A stretch of DNA of 64,000 nt, taken from contig CAZHEH010000013.1 of NCBI GenBank assembly GCA_964531695.1, positions 14,008-78,007 on the forward strand. The letters are read 5' to 3'. Origin of the DNA: JAGXKT01 sp964531695 (GTDB lineage: Bacteria; Planctomycetota; Phycisphaerae; SM23-33). The notes below the pieces were generated by a model. That model did not search any database. It was not told the origin of the DNA and saw only the letters and a list, made by a program, of their open reading frames with translations. This document shows positions 26,894 through 36,547 of this stretch, one piece after another (positions within the stretch are counted from its first letter, which is position 1; every line of letters starts with the position of its first letter). A program made the position numbers and the translations under genes.

Positions 26894-27418
26894 CTACCGC
26901 CCCGCTGACTCCAGGTCCGCGCGCGTGAGGATGGCGTCGAAGGCATGGCCGGCCGATTCCACGTTCTGGCGCGCGCCTTCCTGGCGGTCGATCGCGAAGA
27001 CGATGCGCGTGATCTCGGCCCCGGCCTCGGTAAGCGTGGCGGCCGCCTCCAGCGCGGCCCCGGCCGTGGTGCCGATGTCCTCCACGAGCATGACCCTTCG
27101 CCCGGCCGCGTCCGGACCCTCGATGCGCTTGCTCGTGCCGTAATCCTTCGCGGCCTTGCGGACGATCACGAACGGGCGGCCCGATTCCAACGACGTCGCC
27201 GCCGCCAGCGACACGGCCCCCAGCTCGGCCCCGGCCACGAGTTCGGCCTCACCCAGCCGTTGGGCGAAGCGGCGCCCCAGCTCGGCCAGAATGTCCGGCT
27301 CCGCGGCGAACAGGTACTTGTCGAGGTAATAGCGGCTGCGCCGCCCCGAGCGGAGGACGAAGTCCCCCTCCAGGTACGCGGCGTCCCGGATGCGTCGTGC
27401 CAGTTCGGTGTTGTCCAT
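26894..27418 (-). CDS. pyrE: Orotate phosphoribosyltransferase
   Basis: Enzyme of 174 residues that makes orotidine-5'-phosphate from orotate and PRPP in pyrimidine synthesis. The PRPP-binding motif RVMLVEDIGTTAGA is at 108-121, the phosphate-binding KDYGTSKRIEG loop at 91-101, and FVLRSGRRSRYYLDKY at 20-35 is typical of this family. It is shorter than E. coli PyrE (213) and resembles the archaeal/actinobacterial short form. CAGGGAGAG precedes the ATG at 27418; the frame continues upstream but with junk-like residues. It is monocistronic. Confidence 0.9.
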   Translation of the reverse strand: MDNTELARRIRDAAYLEGDFVLRSGRRSRYYLDKYLFAAEPDILAELGRRFAQRLGEAELVAGAELGAVSLAAATSLESGRPFVIVRKAAKDYGTSKRIEGPDAAGRRVMLVEDIGTTAGAALEAAATLTEAGAEITRIVFAIDRQEGARQNVESAGHAFDAILTRADLESAGR

Positions 27419-27540
27419 GATCTCTCCCTGTGCGGCCGTGCCAGACGTACCCGACGAACGCCGGCGGGTCAACGACCGTCCCGTGCCATTGAGGCGATGC
27501 CCTTGCTCGCGCCGCCGTCGGTTGGTGTAATGGCGAAAGC

Positions 27541-28104
27541 ATGCTCGGCAGACTCCGCCGCACAACCCGGCTGGACGTGGGGCTCGCCATCGCCTTCGTG
27601 GGCATCGCCTACCTGGTCTGGGCGCTCGTGGCGGGCGTGAGCCGCGGGCTCGTCGAGGACCTGTTCAAGGTCGTGGCGGTCGAGGGCATTGACATGCCCG
27701 AGGGCACGCGATGGGTCCAGGCGGTTTTCGTCACGGCCGGGCCGCTGATCGACCTGGTCGGGCTGGCGTGGCTGGCCGGGTCGCTCTACCTCGTGGTCCG
27801 AAGCAGCCGCCAGCAGACGCGCATTTCGTGGGCCTGGGCCTCGGCCGTGTGCCAGCTCATCGTTGCCGCCCTCGGGGCCGTGTCGGTCGGATGGGCCGTG
27901 TCGCGTCCGTTGGTGCTTTACGCCGTGCCGCCCGAGGCGCCGACGACGCTGGAGCAGATTCGCACGCTCTCGCTGCCGGTGGTGGTGGTCGTGGCGGTGC
28001 TTCTGTGGGTGACCTTCCTCGTGTGGCTGATCCTCGAACGGGCCCGGCTCAACCGCCGCGGTCCGTCGCTGGCCGACGGGGTTCGCACAAGCTTCTACCG
28101 GTAA
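27541..28104 (+). CDS. Hypothetical four-helix membrane protein
   Basis: Protein of 187 residues with four predicted membrane helices (about 13-32, 60-85, 98-118, 142-165) and no recognisable domain. The short loop segments and the VRSSRQQTRISWAWA stretch after helix 2 suggest the positive-inside end. It is divergent from pyrE (122 bases) and convergent with holB. No functional hint comes from the context. Confidence 0.65.
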   Translation: MLGRLRRTTRLDVGLAIAFVGIAYLVWALVAGVSRGLVEDLFKVVAVEGIDMPEGTRWVQAVFVTAGPLIDLVGLAWLAGSLYLVVRSSRQQTRISWAWASAVCQLIVAALGAVSVGWAVSRPLVLYAVPPEAPTTLEQIRTLSLPVVVVVAVLLWVTFLVWLILERARLNRRGPSLADGVRTSFYR

Positions 28105-28169
28105 CGGGGCGCAGGGGGCGTGTCCGCGCGCCCGTGTGAACCCCGTCTGGACACCCGGCCCCCCGCGCC

Positions 28170-29304
<1,135 letters not shown>

Positions 29305-29318
<14 letters not shown>

Positions 29319-29952
29319 CGCGTTCACTCGACTCAGGAAGAGGCACTTCGCGAACGAAATCCGCATGCTCCCGCAAGGGATTCTTCACAGGAACGCCCAT
29401 GGGCACGAGCACAACCTGCGTGCCCTCGCGCCGCGCGAATTTCATGGCGGGGATGAAGTCGCTGTCCCCCGTTACCAGGATCAGCCGATCCACGATCTGC
29501 TTGGAGGCCAACCAAGCAACGTCCAGACCGATCTTCATGTCTACGCGCTTCTGGGTGAAGTCGGGCTCGAGGTCACGAGCCGTCGGATGGCGCGGTTCTC
29601 TGGCCAAGGTCCGAAGCGCCTGCTCCCGTAGCCGCCAGCCCTTGAGAAGCAACTCGCCCCGTCGGAACGCGACGCTGCTCATAACCGAGAGACGCTGCTG
29701 CAACTTGCGCTTGCGACGTGCTACGGGGCCAGCGCCGAAGTCTATCCGTCGCCCCGGATCGAGCGGATTGCAGCCGGACTCTTCGTATGGCGGACAGTCG
29801 TAGAAGTAGATCCGGAAGAGCTCCTCGCCTTCCAGGACACACGCATGGGCGAACTGGTACACGTGTTCGGCTTCCGCATGCCGCCGGCCCCGCACAGCGT
29901 AAAGCCGCTTGAGAACAAATCCGGCATCAAGCAGCACGGCTACGTTCTTCAT
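29305..29952 (-). CDS. NYN-domain (LabA/DUF88-like) putative ribonuclease
   Basis: Protein of 215 residues with a PIN-like NYN fold: AVLLDAGFVLKRL with D9, then QKRVDMKIGLDVAWLA with D138 and D144, and LILVTGDSDFIPAMKFA with D163 and D165, followed by GTQVVLVPMG. These acidic residues form the expected metal-dependent nuclease centre. Family members are implicated in RNA processing, circadian output (LabA) or phage and toxin functions; none is proven here. It lies between tmk and holB, which are neighbours in many bacteria, and overlaps holB by 14 bases. Its codon use appears less GC-rich than the flanking replication genes, hinting at insertion of a foreign gene. Confidence 0.85.
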
Positions 29953-30124
29953 CGACGTGCCCCCTTGCCCCGCGCAAAAAGGATGGCCCTGCCTTGCTCT
30001 AGATAGTTCGGCGCAAGACAGAGCCGGTTATATACGCATAGCAGGCCAACATGGCCCTCACATCTTCCTATGGGATTATCGGCCGCCCTGTTTGAGAAAT
30101 CAAGAAGATAAGTCAGCATTCCCG

Positions 30125-30784
30125 TCATCCCGCCGGCGGTTCATCCGGCCCTAACCGGGAGGCCACCGCCTGCCGCAGGCGATCCTGGACCTGCCCCGGC
30201 TCGCCGGAGGCGTCGACCACGACGAACCGCTCCGGCTCGCGCTCCGCCTGCCGAAGAAACAGCTCCCGGACCTTGCGGTGGAACGCCAGGTCCTTGCTCT
30301 CCATCCGATCGCGGGCCTCATGGCGTCCGGTCCGGGCGAGGCCGTGCTCGGCGTGGATGTCCAGCACGACCGTCAGGTCCGGGCCCACGCCCGGCAGCGC
30401 CGTGTTGTAGATCGCCAGGATCGCCTCGGTGTCCACCCCGCCGGCGCCCTGATAGGCGACCGTCGCGGAGACCCACCGGTCGGAAATCACGCAGCCGCCG
30501 CTCTGGAGTGCCGGGCGGATCAGCTCGCACCAAAGCTGCGTGCGGCTGGCCATATACAGCAGCGTCTCGCAGTCGACGGCCATCTCGGCGTGCTCCGTAT
30601 CGAGCAGGATCCGCCGGATGCTCTCGCCGATGGCCGTCCCGCCCGGATCCCGCGTCTCGATCGGCTCAACGCCCAGCGAACGGAACCACTCGGCCAGCCG
30701 CTTGAGCTGGGTGCTCTTGCCCGCGCCGTCGGGGCCGTCGATGACGATGAACTTCCCAGCGAGCTTGTCGGCGAGGTCGGTCAC
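30125..30784 (-). CDS. tmk: Thymidylate kinase
   Basis: Enzyme of 219 residues that phosphorylates dTMP to dTDP. The P-loop IDGPDGAGKST is at 15-25, the DR motif with following SATVAYQG contacts dTMP, and RDPGGTAIGESIRRILL is the conserved substrate region near 45-62. The LID region includes ARTGRHEARDRMES. The C-terminal 20 residues are variable. It follows the DUF2283 gene after 16 bases and precedes the NYN and holB genes, so one transcript is likely. Confidence 0.94.
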   Translation of the reverse strand: MTDLADKLAGKFIVIDGPDGAGKSTQLKRLAEWFRSLGVEPIETRDPGGTAIGESIRRILLDTEHAEMAVDCETLLYMASRTQLWCELIRPALQSGGCVISDRWVSATVAYQGAGGVDTEAILAIYNTALPGVGPDLTVVLDIHAEHGLARTGRHEARDRMESKDLAFHRKVRELFLRQAEREPERFVVVDASGEPGQVQDRLRQAVASRLGPDEPPAG

Positions 30785-30800
30785 GTGCAGGCGGCTCCTC

Positions 30801-31094
30801 TTACACGGCCGAGAGCACTCGCCCCGCCAGCGGCTCGATGTGTTCCTGGATAGCGGTCAGAGAGTCCGGCAAAGGCCCACCGCGAAACCTCTTCCACCAG
30901 TTGGTCGATGTCAGCCCGATCGGGCGGTCCGTCCGGGCGTCACGCAGCAGGATGTCACCGTCGTCCGTCTCCTCCCCGACCGCTTCCCGCTCCCGATGGT
31001 CGGCCGGACGGACGTACAGCACATCCGCCCCCACGTCGTAGTGGAGCCAGACTGTGCTGCCCGCTGTGCCCGCTATGCCGTCTGTGATGACCAT
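30801..31094 (-). CDS. DUF2283 domain protein
   Basis: Small protein of 97 residues. The core VWLHYDVGADVLYVRP followed by TDDGDILLRDARTDRPIGLT is a clear DUF2283 pattern (a short beta-rich domain found next to DUF4258 and other toxin-antitoxin-like genes). The function is unknown. The ATG at 31094 follows GGAGAGG at close spacing; the frame extends upstream to 31298 but with no conserved sequence. It ends 16 bases before tmk and may share its transcript. No DUF4258 partner is visible in the 398 bases upstream. Confidence 0.8.
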   Translation of the reverse strand: MVITDGIAGTAGSTVWLHYDVGADVLYVRPADHREREAVGEETDDGDILLRDARTDRPIGLTSTNWWKRFRGGPLPDSLTAIQEHIEPLAGRVLSAV

Positions 31095-31492
31095 TCCACC
31101 TCTCCGGAGCCCGGTCGGCGCGCCAGATAGGCCGTCTTGACAAGGCCGCGACCCGACATCAACCACTGCGGCTATCATAACGCCTCGATGGGGGAGCGAA
31201 CCATAGTAAACACGGCAAGCGGGGGCGAGGCGACTGTGCCGTATCTCAACCGTTCGTGCGATGGCGCGCAGCGGGTCAATGACGGTCTCATCGGCCATGA
31301 CTGCTCCCCGTGCGCCTTGCCGAGTACACCATATTCTGGACCGCTGAGTCGGAGGGGCAAGAGGGCCGCCCGCCGATCACAGGGGTCACTGGCCGGACAA
31401 GCCCCGACCCCCACGAGCGTCTCCACACGCCCGCGCGGGCGTCCGGCACGTCCGGACCGGTTCCGAGGGCCATCGGAACCGGCAGCGACCCG
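31095..31492. other. Intergenic region without a supported gene
   Basis: These 398 bases lie between the DUF2283 gene and the end of the AEC transporter gene. I see no domain-like translation in any frame, no tRNA-like fold and no repeat shared with the rest of the window. It must contain the promoter of the DUF2283-tmk group. Confidence 0.5.
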
Positions 31493-32449
31493 TCAGCCGT
31501 AGATCAGCAGGATGACCGGCAGGACAAGCGCCAGGTACATCAGCGTGTTGACGACGAACAGCAGCGAGGCGTCCCGCGGCTTGACGCCGAACATGTTGGC
31601 CACGCCGACCATCGTCACGGCCGTGGGGACGCACGCCTCGATCACGATGACGCTGCGGCCCGTCTCGTCCAGCGGCCAGGGCGTCAGTTGCGTGCCGCAA
31701 GCGAGAAGGCAGCCCACCCCGGCCGCGATGCCGAAGCGGGACGCCGCCACCGCCGCGATCAGCCGCCCGGCCCGTCGGAACCGCCCCACGTGCAGCCGCA
31801 GTCCGATGCAGAAATAGGCCGTGATCGTCACGACGTACACGATCGCGTCCACCAGGTGCAACTCGCCGACGGCTTGCGGCATGGGCACGCCCGCCAGCGA
31901 CAGCCACGCGGCCGTCAGGAGCATCGGCAGCCCCACGGAGCGCCAATCGAAGACGCTTCGCAGGATCAGCGGCCCGAGGGCCCGCCTCGGCTGGCCCGGC
32001 GCGTAGTGGCGCGCGATCGGGTAGGTCAGCAGAACCGTCACGGGCGTCCACATGAGGCAGTAGATGCTCATCAGCCCGAGGCCCTCGGCCCCGTAGAGCT
32101 GGTACAGGATCAGCCCGCCCATCGTGAAGCCGGAGTTGCCCAGCGCCGAGCCGAGCGCGATGAGCCCGCGCGTCGCCTCGTCCCGCGTCACGAGCCGCCC
32201 GAGGCCGATGCCGACCGCGGCCATCGTCCCCACCTGGACCACGCCCAGCCCCGGCAGCCAGAAGTCCGACCACTCCAGCCCCATGCCCCAGATCGCGAAG
32301 AAGCCGCCCGTCGGATAGCCCAGCGCGACGATCAGAGCCATCGCCTTCTCGGCGAAGCCCTCGCCGAGCCAACGACGCCGGCGCACCAAATAGCCCGCCG
32401 CCAGCGGCAGCGTCACGAGTAGAACGGGACGGAGTAGCGTCAGATCCAT
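31493..32449 (-). CDS. AEC-family (auxin efflux carrier-like) transporter
   Basis: Protein of 318 residues with ten predicted membrane helices in two five-helix halves. GSALGNSGFTMGGLILYQLYG near residue 95 matches the first discontinuous-helix motif of bacterial AEC permeases, and VIVIEACVPTAVTMVGVANMFG near 270 matches the second half with the usual Pro. Bacterial members carry organic acids or malate, but the substrate cannot be read from sequence. The ATG at 32449 directly precedes the first helix. It is divergent from the GH4 gene, with 166 bases between them. Confidence 0.85.
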   Translation of the reverse strand: MDLTLLRPVLLVTLPLAAGYLVRRRRWLGEGFAEKAMALIVALGYPTGGFFAIWGMGLEWSDFWLPGLGVVQVGTMAAVGIGLGRLVTRDEATRGLIALGSALGNSGFTMGGLILYQLYGAEGLGLMSIYCLMWTPVTVLLTYPIARHYAPGQPRRALGPLILRSVFDWRSVGLPMLLTAAWLSLAGVPMPQAVGELHLVDAIVYVVTITAYFCIGLRLHVGRFRRAGRLIAAVAASRFGIAAGVGCLLACGTQLTPWPLDETGRSVIVIEACVPTAVTMVGVANMFGVKPRDASLLFVVNTLMYLALVLPVILLIYG

Positions 32450-32615
32450 GCAGAATCGTAGGAAGCGCGGGGCCGAGAGCGTACGGCCGACAAGCCGGGG
32501 ACGCAAGCTCACCCGTCCCGCGCTGGACTCCGCCAGGCGAATCGCTATGGTCCAGGGAGGCGCGGACCGGCACGGAGCCGGTCCCCGGAGCGGACCCACC
32601 GCGGGAGAATCCGAC

Positions 32616-33989
32616 ATGCAGCACCCCAAAGTCGCCGTGCTCGGGGCCGGGAGCTTGTTCTTCGGCCGACAGGCCATCTGGCAGATGGTCCACTCCGAGG
32701 TACTCCGCGAGGGTACGCTGGCACTGGTGGACACGAACCCCGAGCGGATGGACAAGATGGCCACGCTCGCCCGCAAGGCGATCGACCACGCGGGCGTGCC
32801 GCTGGCGCTCGAGGCCTCGACCGAACGCCGCGAGGTGCTCGAGGGCTGCGACTTCGTCGTGCTGAGCTTCGCCGATCAATCCGTCAAGTACCGCGGCATC
32901 GACTGCGACGTGTCGGAGAAGTACGGCATCCGCATGTGCAGCGGGGACACGATCGGCCCGGGCGGGGTCTTCCGGACCTTGCGCGAGTTCCCCCAGATCC
33001 TGGCGGCCTGCGAGGACGTCGAGCGGCAATGCCCGGACGCGTGGGTCATCAACTACATCAACCCCACTGCGGCCAACGGCATCGGCCTGCGGAAGTACGC
33101 TCCCCGGCTCAAGAGCTTCGCCCTGTGCGACGGGCTGCACATGCCGTGGATCAAGCGGGATTACGCCCGCCAGGCCGGGATCATCGGACCCGATGACGAC
33201 CTGACCGAGGACATCGACCGGCGCTTCGACTTCCGCATCGCCGGCCCGAATCACTTCACCTGGCTGCTCAAGGCCGAGTTCGACGGCGAGGACGTGACGC
33301 ACAGGATCGCCGAGGCCGTCCGCCAACGCGCGGCCGCCGAAACCGATGGCGACGACAAGGGCGCCAAGGCGAAGTTCAACGACACCATCGGCGACGCCCT
33401 CTACAACCTGTTCGGCCACGTACCCACCTGCGTCGCCCACACGAAGGAATACCTCCGCTTCTGGCAGGGGCTCGGGCGGACGGAAGAGCCGATCCCGGCG
33501 TTGTCGATCTGGCAGACCGCTCCGCGTTACGAGGGGCACGCCGAGATGTGGCGGCAGGTCGACGCCTTCAACGCCGGCGAGAAGTCCATGGAAGAGTTCG
33601 TGGACGCATTCGGACCGGACCACGCCACGGACATCATCGAGAGCATGTGGGGCGGGCTCGGCAAGCCGTTCTTCCTCAATGTCGCCCAAGCCCGCGCCGT
33701 GCCGAACATGCCGGACGGGGCCTTCCTCGAATTGCTGTGCGACGTGGACATGGACGGCCCGCGCCCCCGCCCCGTCGGCGAGGCGCCCGTCGGCCTGCGC
33801 GGCCTCTGGCAGCAGGTATTGGACACCCACGAGTTGTCCGCCGACGCGGCCGTGAGCTGCGACCGGGCGATCCTCCGCCGGGCCATGCTTTGCGACCCGA
33901 TCGTCAGCTCCATTGCCGATGCCGACGCGATCATCGAGGAGCTGCTCGACGCCGAGAAGGACGCACTCCCGGACGACTGGTGGAACTGA
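32616..33989 (+). CDS. Glycoside hydrolase family 4 (alpha-galactosidase/glucosidase/galacturonidase type)
   Basis: NAD- and metal-dependent glycosidase of 457 residues. The Rossmann start KVAVLGAGSLFFGRQA is at 5-20. INYINPT at 145-151 and CDGLH at 171-175 are the GH4 substrate and metal site (C171, H175). GPGGVFRTLREFPQI at 114-128 and AGPNHFTWLL near 210 are also typical. GH4 enzymes use a redox-assisted elimination mechanism in the cytoplasm. The galactokinase gene next door (convergent, 7-base gap) makes an alpha-galactosidase role attractive but unproven. The ATG at 32616 is preceded by GGGAGAA; the longer upstream frame overlaps the AEC start and is rejected. Confidence 0.87.
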   Translation: MQHPKVAVLGAGSLFFGRQAIWQMVHSEVLREGTLALVDTNPERMDKMATLARKAIDHAGVPLALEASTERREVLEGCDFVVLSFADQSVKYRGIDCDVSEKYGIRMCSGDTIGPGGVFRTLREFPQILAACEDVERQCPDAWVINYINPTAANGIGLRKYAPRLKSFALCDGLHMPWIKRDYARQAGIIGPDDDLTEDIDRRFDFRIAGPNHFTWLLKAEFDGEDVTHRIAEAVRQRAAAETDGDDKGAKAKFNDTIGDALYNLFGHVPTCVAHTKEYLRFWQGLGRTEEPIPALSIWQTAPRYEGHAEMWRQVDAFNAGEKSMEEFVDAFGPDHATDIIESMWGGLGKPFFLNVAQARAVPNMPDGAFLELLCDVDMDGPRPRPVGEAPVGLRGLWQQVLDTHELSADAAVSCDRAILRRAMLCDPIVSSIADADAIIEELLDAEKDALPDDWWN

Positions 33990-33996
33990 GAGCGCC

Positions 33997-35151
33997 CTAC
34001 TCGGCCGGGCCGGCGCCGGCCGCGGCGCGCGTGGCGAAGATCGGACACCGGCGGCCGAAACGCTCGGCGAAGGCGGCGGCAATCGCGTCCTCGACGGCTT
34101 CCGCCCGGGCGGCGTCGGCGAGGAGGATCGCGCAGCCGCCGAAGCCGCCGCCGGTCATGCGGGCGCCGTGGACGCCCTCGCAGCCCTCGGCCGTGGCGAC
34201 GATCGCGTCCAGCTCCGCGCAACTCACCTCGTAATCGTCCCGCAGCGACTCGTGCGAAGCGTACATCAGCTCGCCGAAGCTCAGCCAGTCGCCGCGCTCC
34301 ATCGCCTCGACCGCCTGAAGCGTGCGGGCGATCTCCCCCACCACGTGGCGGGCCCGCATCAGCTCCGTGCCGCCCAGCACATCCGCCCGGTGCGCCTCGG
34401 CGAGTTGCCGCTCGGTGACATCGCGCAACGACGCCACGCCCAGCTTGCCCGCGGCCGCCTCGCACTGGGCCCGCCGCTGGGCGTACTCCCCGCCGCCAAT
34501 CGAGTGGCTGACCTGTGTATTCGCCACGAGCAGCACCAGGGAGGGCTCGTCGAACCGCACGTGCCGCGTCTCGCCGCTGCGACAGTCGAGCAGCAGGGCC
34601 CGGCCCGCCCGGCCCATGACGGCGATGGACTGATCCATGATGCCGCAGGGGGAGTTGGCGAACTCGTGCTCGGCCCGCTGGCAGAGGAGCACCAGGTCGC
34701 GGTCGGTGAGCTTCTTCCGCGCCCCCGCAACGGCCAGCAGTGCCTCGGCCGTGGCGACCTCGAGCGATGCCGAGGAGGACAGCCCGCCGCCGATGGGCAC
34801 GTCGCTGTCGAACAGGACGTCGCAACCGTGGAGCTTGATCTTGGCGTCCCGCAGCCCGGCCGCGACGCCCTTGGGGTAGTTCGCCCACGCGGGCCTGCCG
34901 GGGACGATCTCGCCGGTCAGATCGATCTCGGCCGGCTCGTCCGCCTGGCAGGAGCGGAAGGACGCGTGCGTATCTTCGCGCGGGGCATAGAGGGCGACGG
35001 TCCGCCGCTCGATGGCGATGGGCAGGACGAACCCGTCGTTGTAGTCCGTGTGCTCGCCGATCAGGTTGACACGTCCCGGGGCCTGCGCCGCGCCGGCCGG
35101 CTCGCGCCCGAAGGCGGCGGCGAACGCCGCCCTCCGTTCCGTGGGATTCAT
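33997..35151 (-). CDS. galK: Galactokinase
   Basis: GHMP kinase of 384 residues that phosphorylates galactose at C1 in the Leloir pathway. The galactokinase signature GRVNLIGEHTDYNDG is at 26-40, the ATP-binding PIGGGLSSSASLE at 119-131, and the third GHMP motif HGARMTGGGFGGCAI is in the C-terminal third. The ATG at 35151 begins the conserved region; the frame is open to 35187. It faces the GH4 gene tail to tail, and a REP-like palindrome lies in its upstream region. galT and galE are not in the window. Confidence 0.94.
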   Translation of the reverse strand: MNPTERRAAFAAAFGREPAGAAQAPGRVNLIGEHTDYNDGFVLPIAIERRTVALYAPREDTHASFRSCQADEPAEIDLTGEIVPGRPAWANYPKGVAAGLRDAKIKLHGCDVLFDSDVPIGGGLSSSASLEVATAEALLAVAGARKKLTDRDLVLLCQRAEHEFANSPCGIMDQSIAVMGRAGRALLLDCRSGETRHVRFDEPSLVLLVANTQVSHSIGGGEYAQRRAQCEAAAGKLGVASLRDVTERQLAEAHRADVLGGTELMRARHVVGEIARTLQAVEAMERGDWLSFGELMYASHESLRDDYEVSCAELDAIVATAEGCEGVHGARMTGGGFGGCAILLADAARAEAVEDAIAAAFAERFGRRCPIFATRAAAGAGPAE

Positions 35152-35194
35152 GGCCGGGACGGTAGCGTCGGCTCCGCGAGCCGTCAAGTCGCCC

Positions 35195-35280
35195 GGAAAA
35201 GGGGACAGGCAACTTCTTTCGCGCAGAGATCTGCGACTGTCACGAATCGCTCCAGCAGAAAGCTGCCTGTCCCCTTTTCC
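35195..35280. repeat. REP-like palindromic element (GGGGACAGGC family)
   Basis: Arms 35195-35215 and 35260-35280 are inverted copies of GGAAAAGGGGACAGGC plus a few bases, with one mismatch in 21. The loop holds a small extra hairpin (CGCAG/CTGCG, 35222-35235). The element lies between galK and the DUF3750 gene, both on the minus strand, and would form a strong hairpin in any readthrough transcript. Confidence 0.85.
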
Positions 35281-35302
35281 TACCTGTGGTGGATCGCATC
35301 TG

Positions 35303-35818
35303 CTACGGCAGCGGGTAGCCGCTTCCGACGGCGGCGAGCGGCAAAGCGAAGTCGATATCCGCCTGGCGGAGGACCCACGTGATATACGTGTTGCTGTTCG
35401 GGCCGGGCCAGTAGGCGTACTCGTCGCGGTACGGGTAGTCGCCCGGGCGGCTCAGGACCACCAGGAGGCGGACCGCCTCGTCGCCGCGCCATTCGGCCAC
35501 GGCCCAGCTCGGCCCCGCACCGACGCCGGAGGTCGGGCCTGAGTTGTTGACGCGCAGATGGCCGTGCGCACCCCCGGCGTCCTGCCAGACCTCCCAGCGA
35601 TGCCAGCGCTCGCCCGGCGCATAGTTGCCGACGAACCAGCAGTGCACGGCGATGTCCTCGATGTGCGGAATCCGGGCGGCGCGAAGCTGCACGATGGGGC
35701 CCTCGACCTCGCCCGGCTTTGTGAATCCCGACTGGTCCGGCACGTGAACGCAGCCGGACGACCCGGACAGAGCCGCCAGAACCAGAGCCGCCGCCGCGCG
35801 TGGAACCGGATGCCGCAT
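35303..35818 (-). CDS. DUF3750 domain lipoprotein
   Basis: Protein of 171 residues. A hydrophobic N-terminus (AAAALVLAALSGSSGC) ends in a near-lipobox, so export and lipid attachment are likely. The rest fits DUF3750: VQLRAARIPHIEDIAVHCWFV, then WHRWEVWQ, and YPYRDEYAYWPGPNSNTYI near the C-terminus. The family has no known biochemical function; the conserved His, Trp and Asn residues hint at an enzyme. The ATG at 35818 begins the signal peptide, and a GTG four codons upstream sits nearer to a GGGAGGG box and may be used instead. Confidence 0.8.
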   Translation of the reverse strand: MRHPVPRAAAALVLAALSGSSGCVHVPDQSGFTKPGEVEGPIVQLRAARIPHIEDIAVHCWFVGNYAPGERWHRWEVWQDAGGAHGHLRVNNSGPTSGVGAGPSWAVAEWRGDEAVRLLVVLSRPGDYPYRDEYAYWPGPNSNTYITWVLRQADIDFALPLAAVGSGYPLP

Positions 35819-35888
35819 GTCAGAGAACACATACCCTCCCCGCCGACGCGCGCGCAAACTCGGACGGACCCGAGTCGTCGATCGTCGA

Positions 35889-36470
35889 TCAGACCAGGTC
35901 GCACGCCTCCGGCGGCATCCAGTGTTCTTCCTTGCCCTGCCACTTGACGTTACAGCCGATGGGGTTCGTCACCGGCACCGGCGGCTCGTTGTCGTCCAGC
36001 AGGGCGTCGAGGGCATCGTGCAGCTCCCGGGTGGTCTCCTTGCCCGGCTCGCGAGGGTTGTCGTCCATCCGGCCGGTGTAGCGGAGCTTGCGGTCCGCGT
36101 CGAAGACGAAGTAGTGCGGCGTCCGCAATGCGCCGTATGCCATGGCCACCTTCTGCGTGTCGTCCCGCAGATACGGCCAGGGGAAGCCCTTCTCCTTGGC
36201 GCGGATGACCATGTGCTCGTAGTCGTCGGTCGGGTGGTTCTCCGTCTCGTTCGAGTTGATGCCGACCATTGCCACGCCCTTGTCGGCGTAATCGTTGTAC
36301 AACTCGAGCATGCGGTCTTCCGAGCCGACCACGAACGGGCAGTGGTTGCAGGTGAACACGACGAGGAGGATCTTCGCGTCCGCGAAGTCCGCCAGCGAGT
36401 AGCTCTTGCCGTCCGTCCCGCACAGCGAGAAGTCCGGCGCCTCTTCACCGATTTGCAGCGTGAATGCCAT
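35889..36470 (-). CDS. Thioredoxin-fold redoxin (AhpC/TSA-like) protein
   Basis: Protein of 193 residues. It opens with GEEAPDFSL and has the redox-active CNHC at 41-44 within VVFTCNHCPFV. DRMLELYNDYADKGVAMVGIN and LRTPHYFVFDADRKLRYTGRMDD complete the thioredoxin fold with the conserved cis-Pro. No signal peptide is seen, so it is cytoplasmic. This subgroup is often annotated as thioredoxin family or peroxiredoxin-like; a peroxidase activity is not established. The ATG at 36470 has GGAGC upstream; a TTG six bases earlier is less likely. Confidence 0.88.
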   Translation of the reverse strand: MAFTLQIGEEAPDFSLCGTDGKSYSLADFADAKILLVVFTCNHCPFVVGSEDRMLELYNDYADKGVAMVGINSNETENHPTDDYEHMVIRAKEKGFPWPYLRDDTQKVAMAYGALRTPHYFVFDADRKLRYTGRMDDNPREPGKETTRELHDALDALLDDNEPPVPVTNPIGCNVKWQGKEEHWMPPEACDLV

Positions 36471-36501
36471 GGACAAGCTCCTTCAGTCTTGGGTTCGCCC
36501 C

Positions 36502-36507
36502 ATTATA
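36502..36507 (-). promoter_or_regulatory. Candidate -10 box for the thioredoxin-fold gene
   Basis: On the minus strand a perfect TATAAT lies 32 bases upstream of the start at 36470. The best -35 candidate (TTGCCC, 36522-36527) is only 14 bases away, so the promoter assignment is tentative. Confidence 0.4.
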
Positions 36508-36547
36508 GCGTGCCCCCCTTCGGGCAAGCCGTCGCCGCCGGCCGAAC

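Noticed and set aside
31095..31298. Longer DUF2283 protein starting at 31298
   Set aside because: The upstream 68 codons show no conservation and the ATG at 31094 has a good ribosome-binding site; DUF2283 proteins are usually short.
30801..31298. Toxin-antitoxin pair around DUF2283
   Set aside because: DUF2283 genes often follow a DUF4258 gene, but no such partner can be identified upstream.
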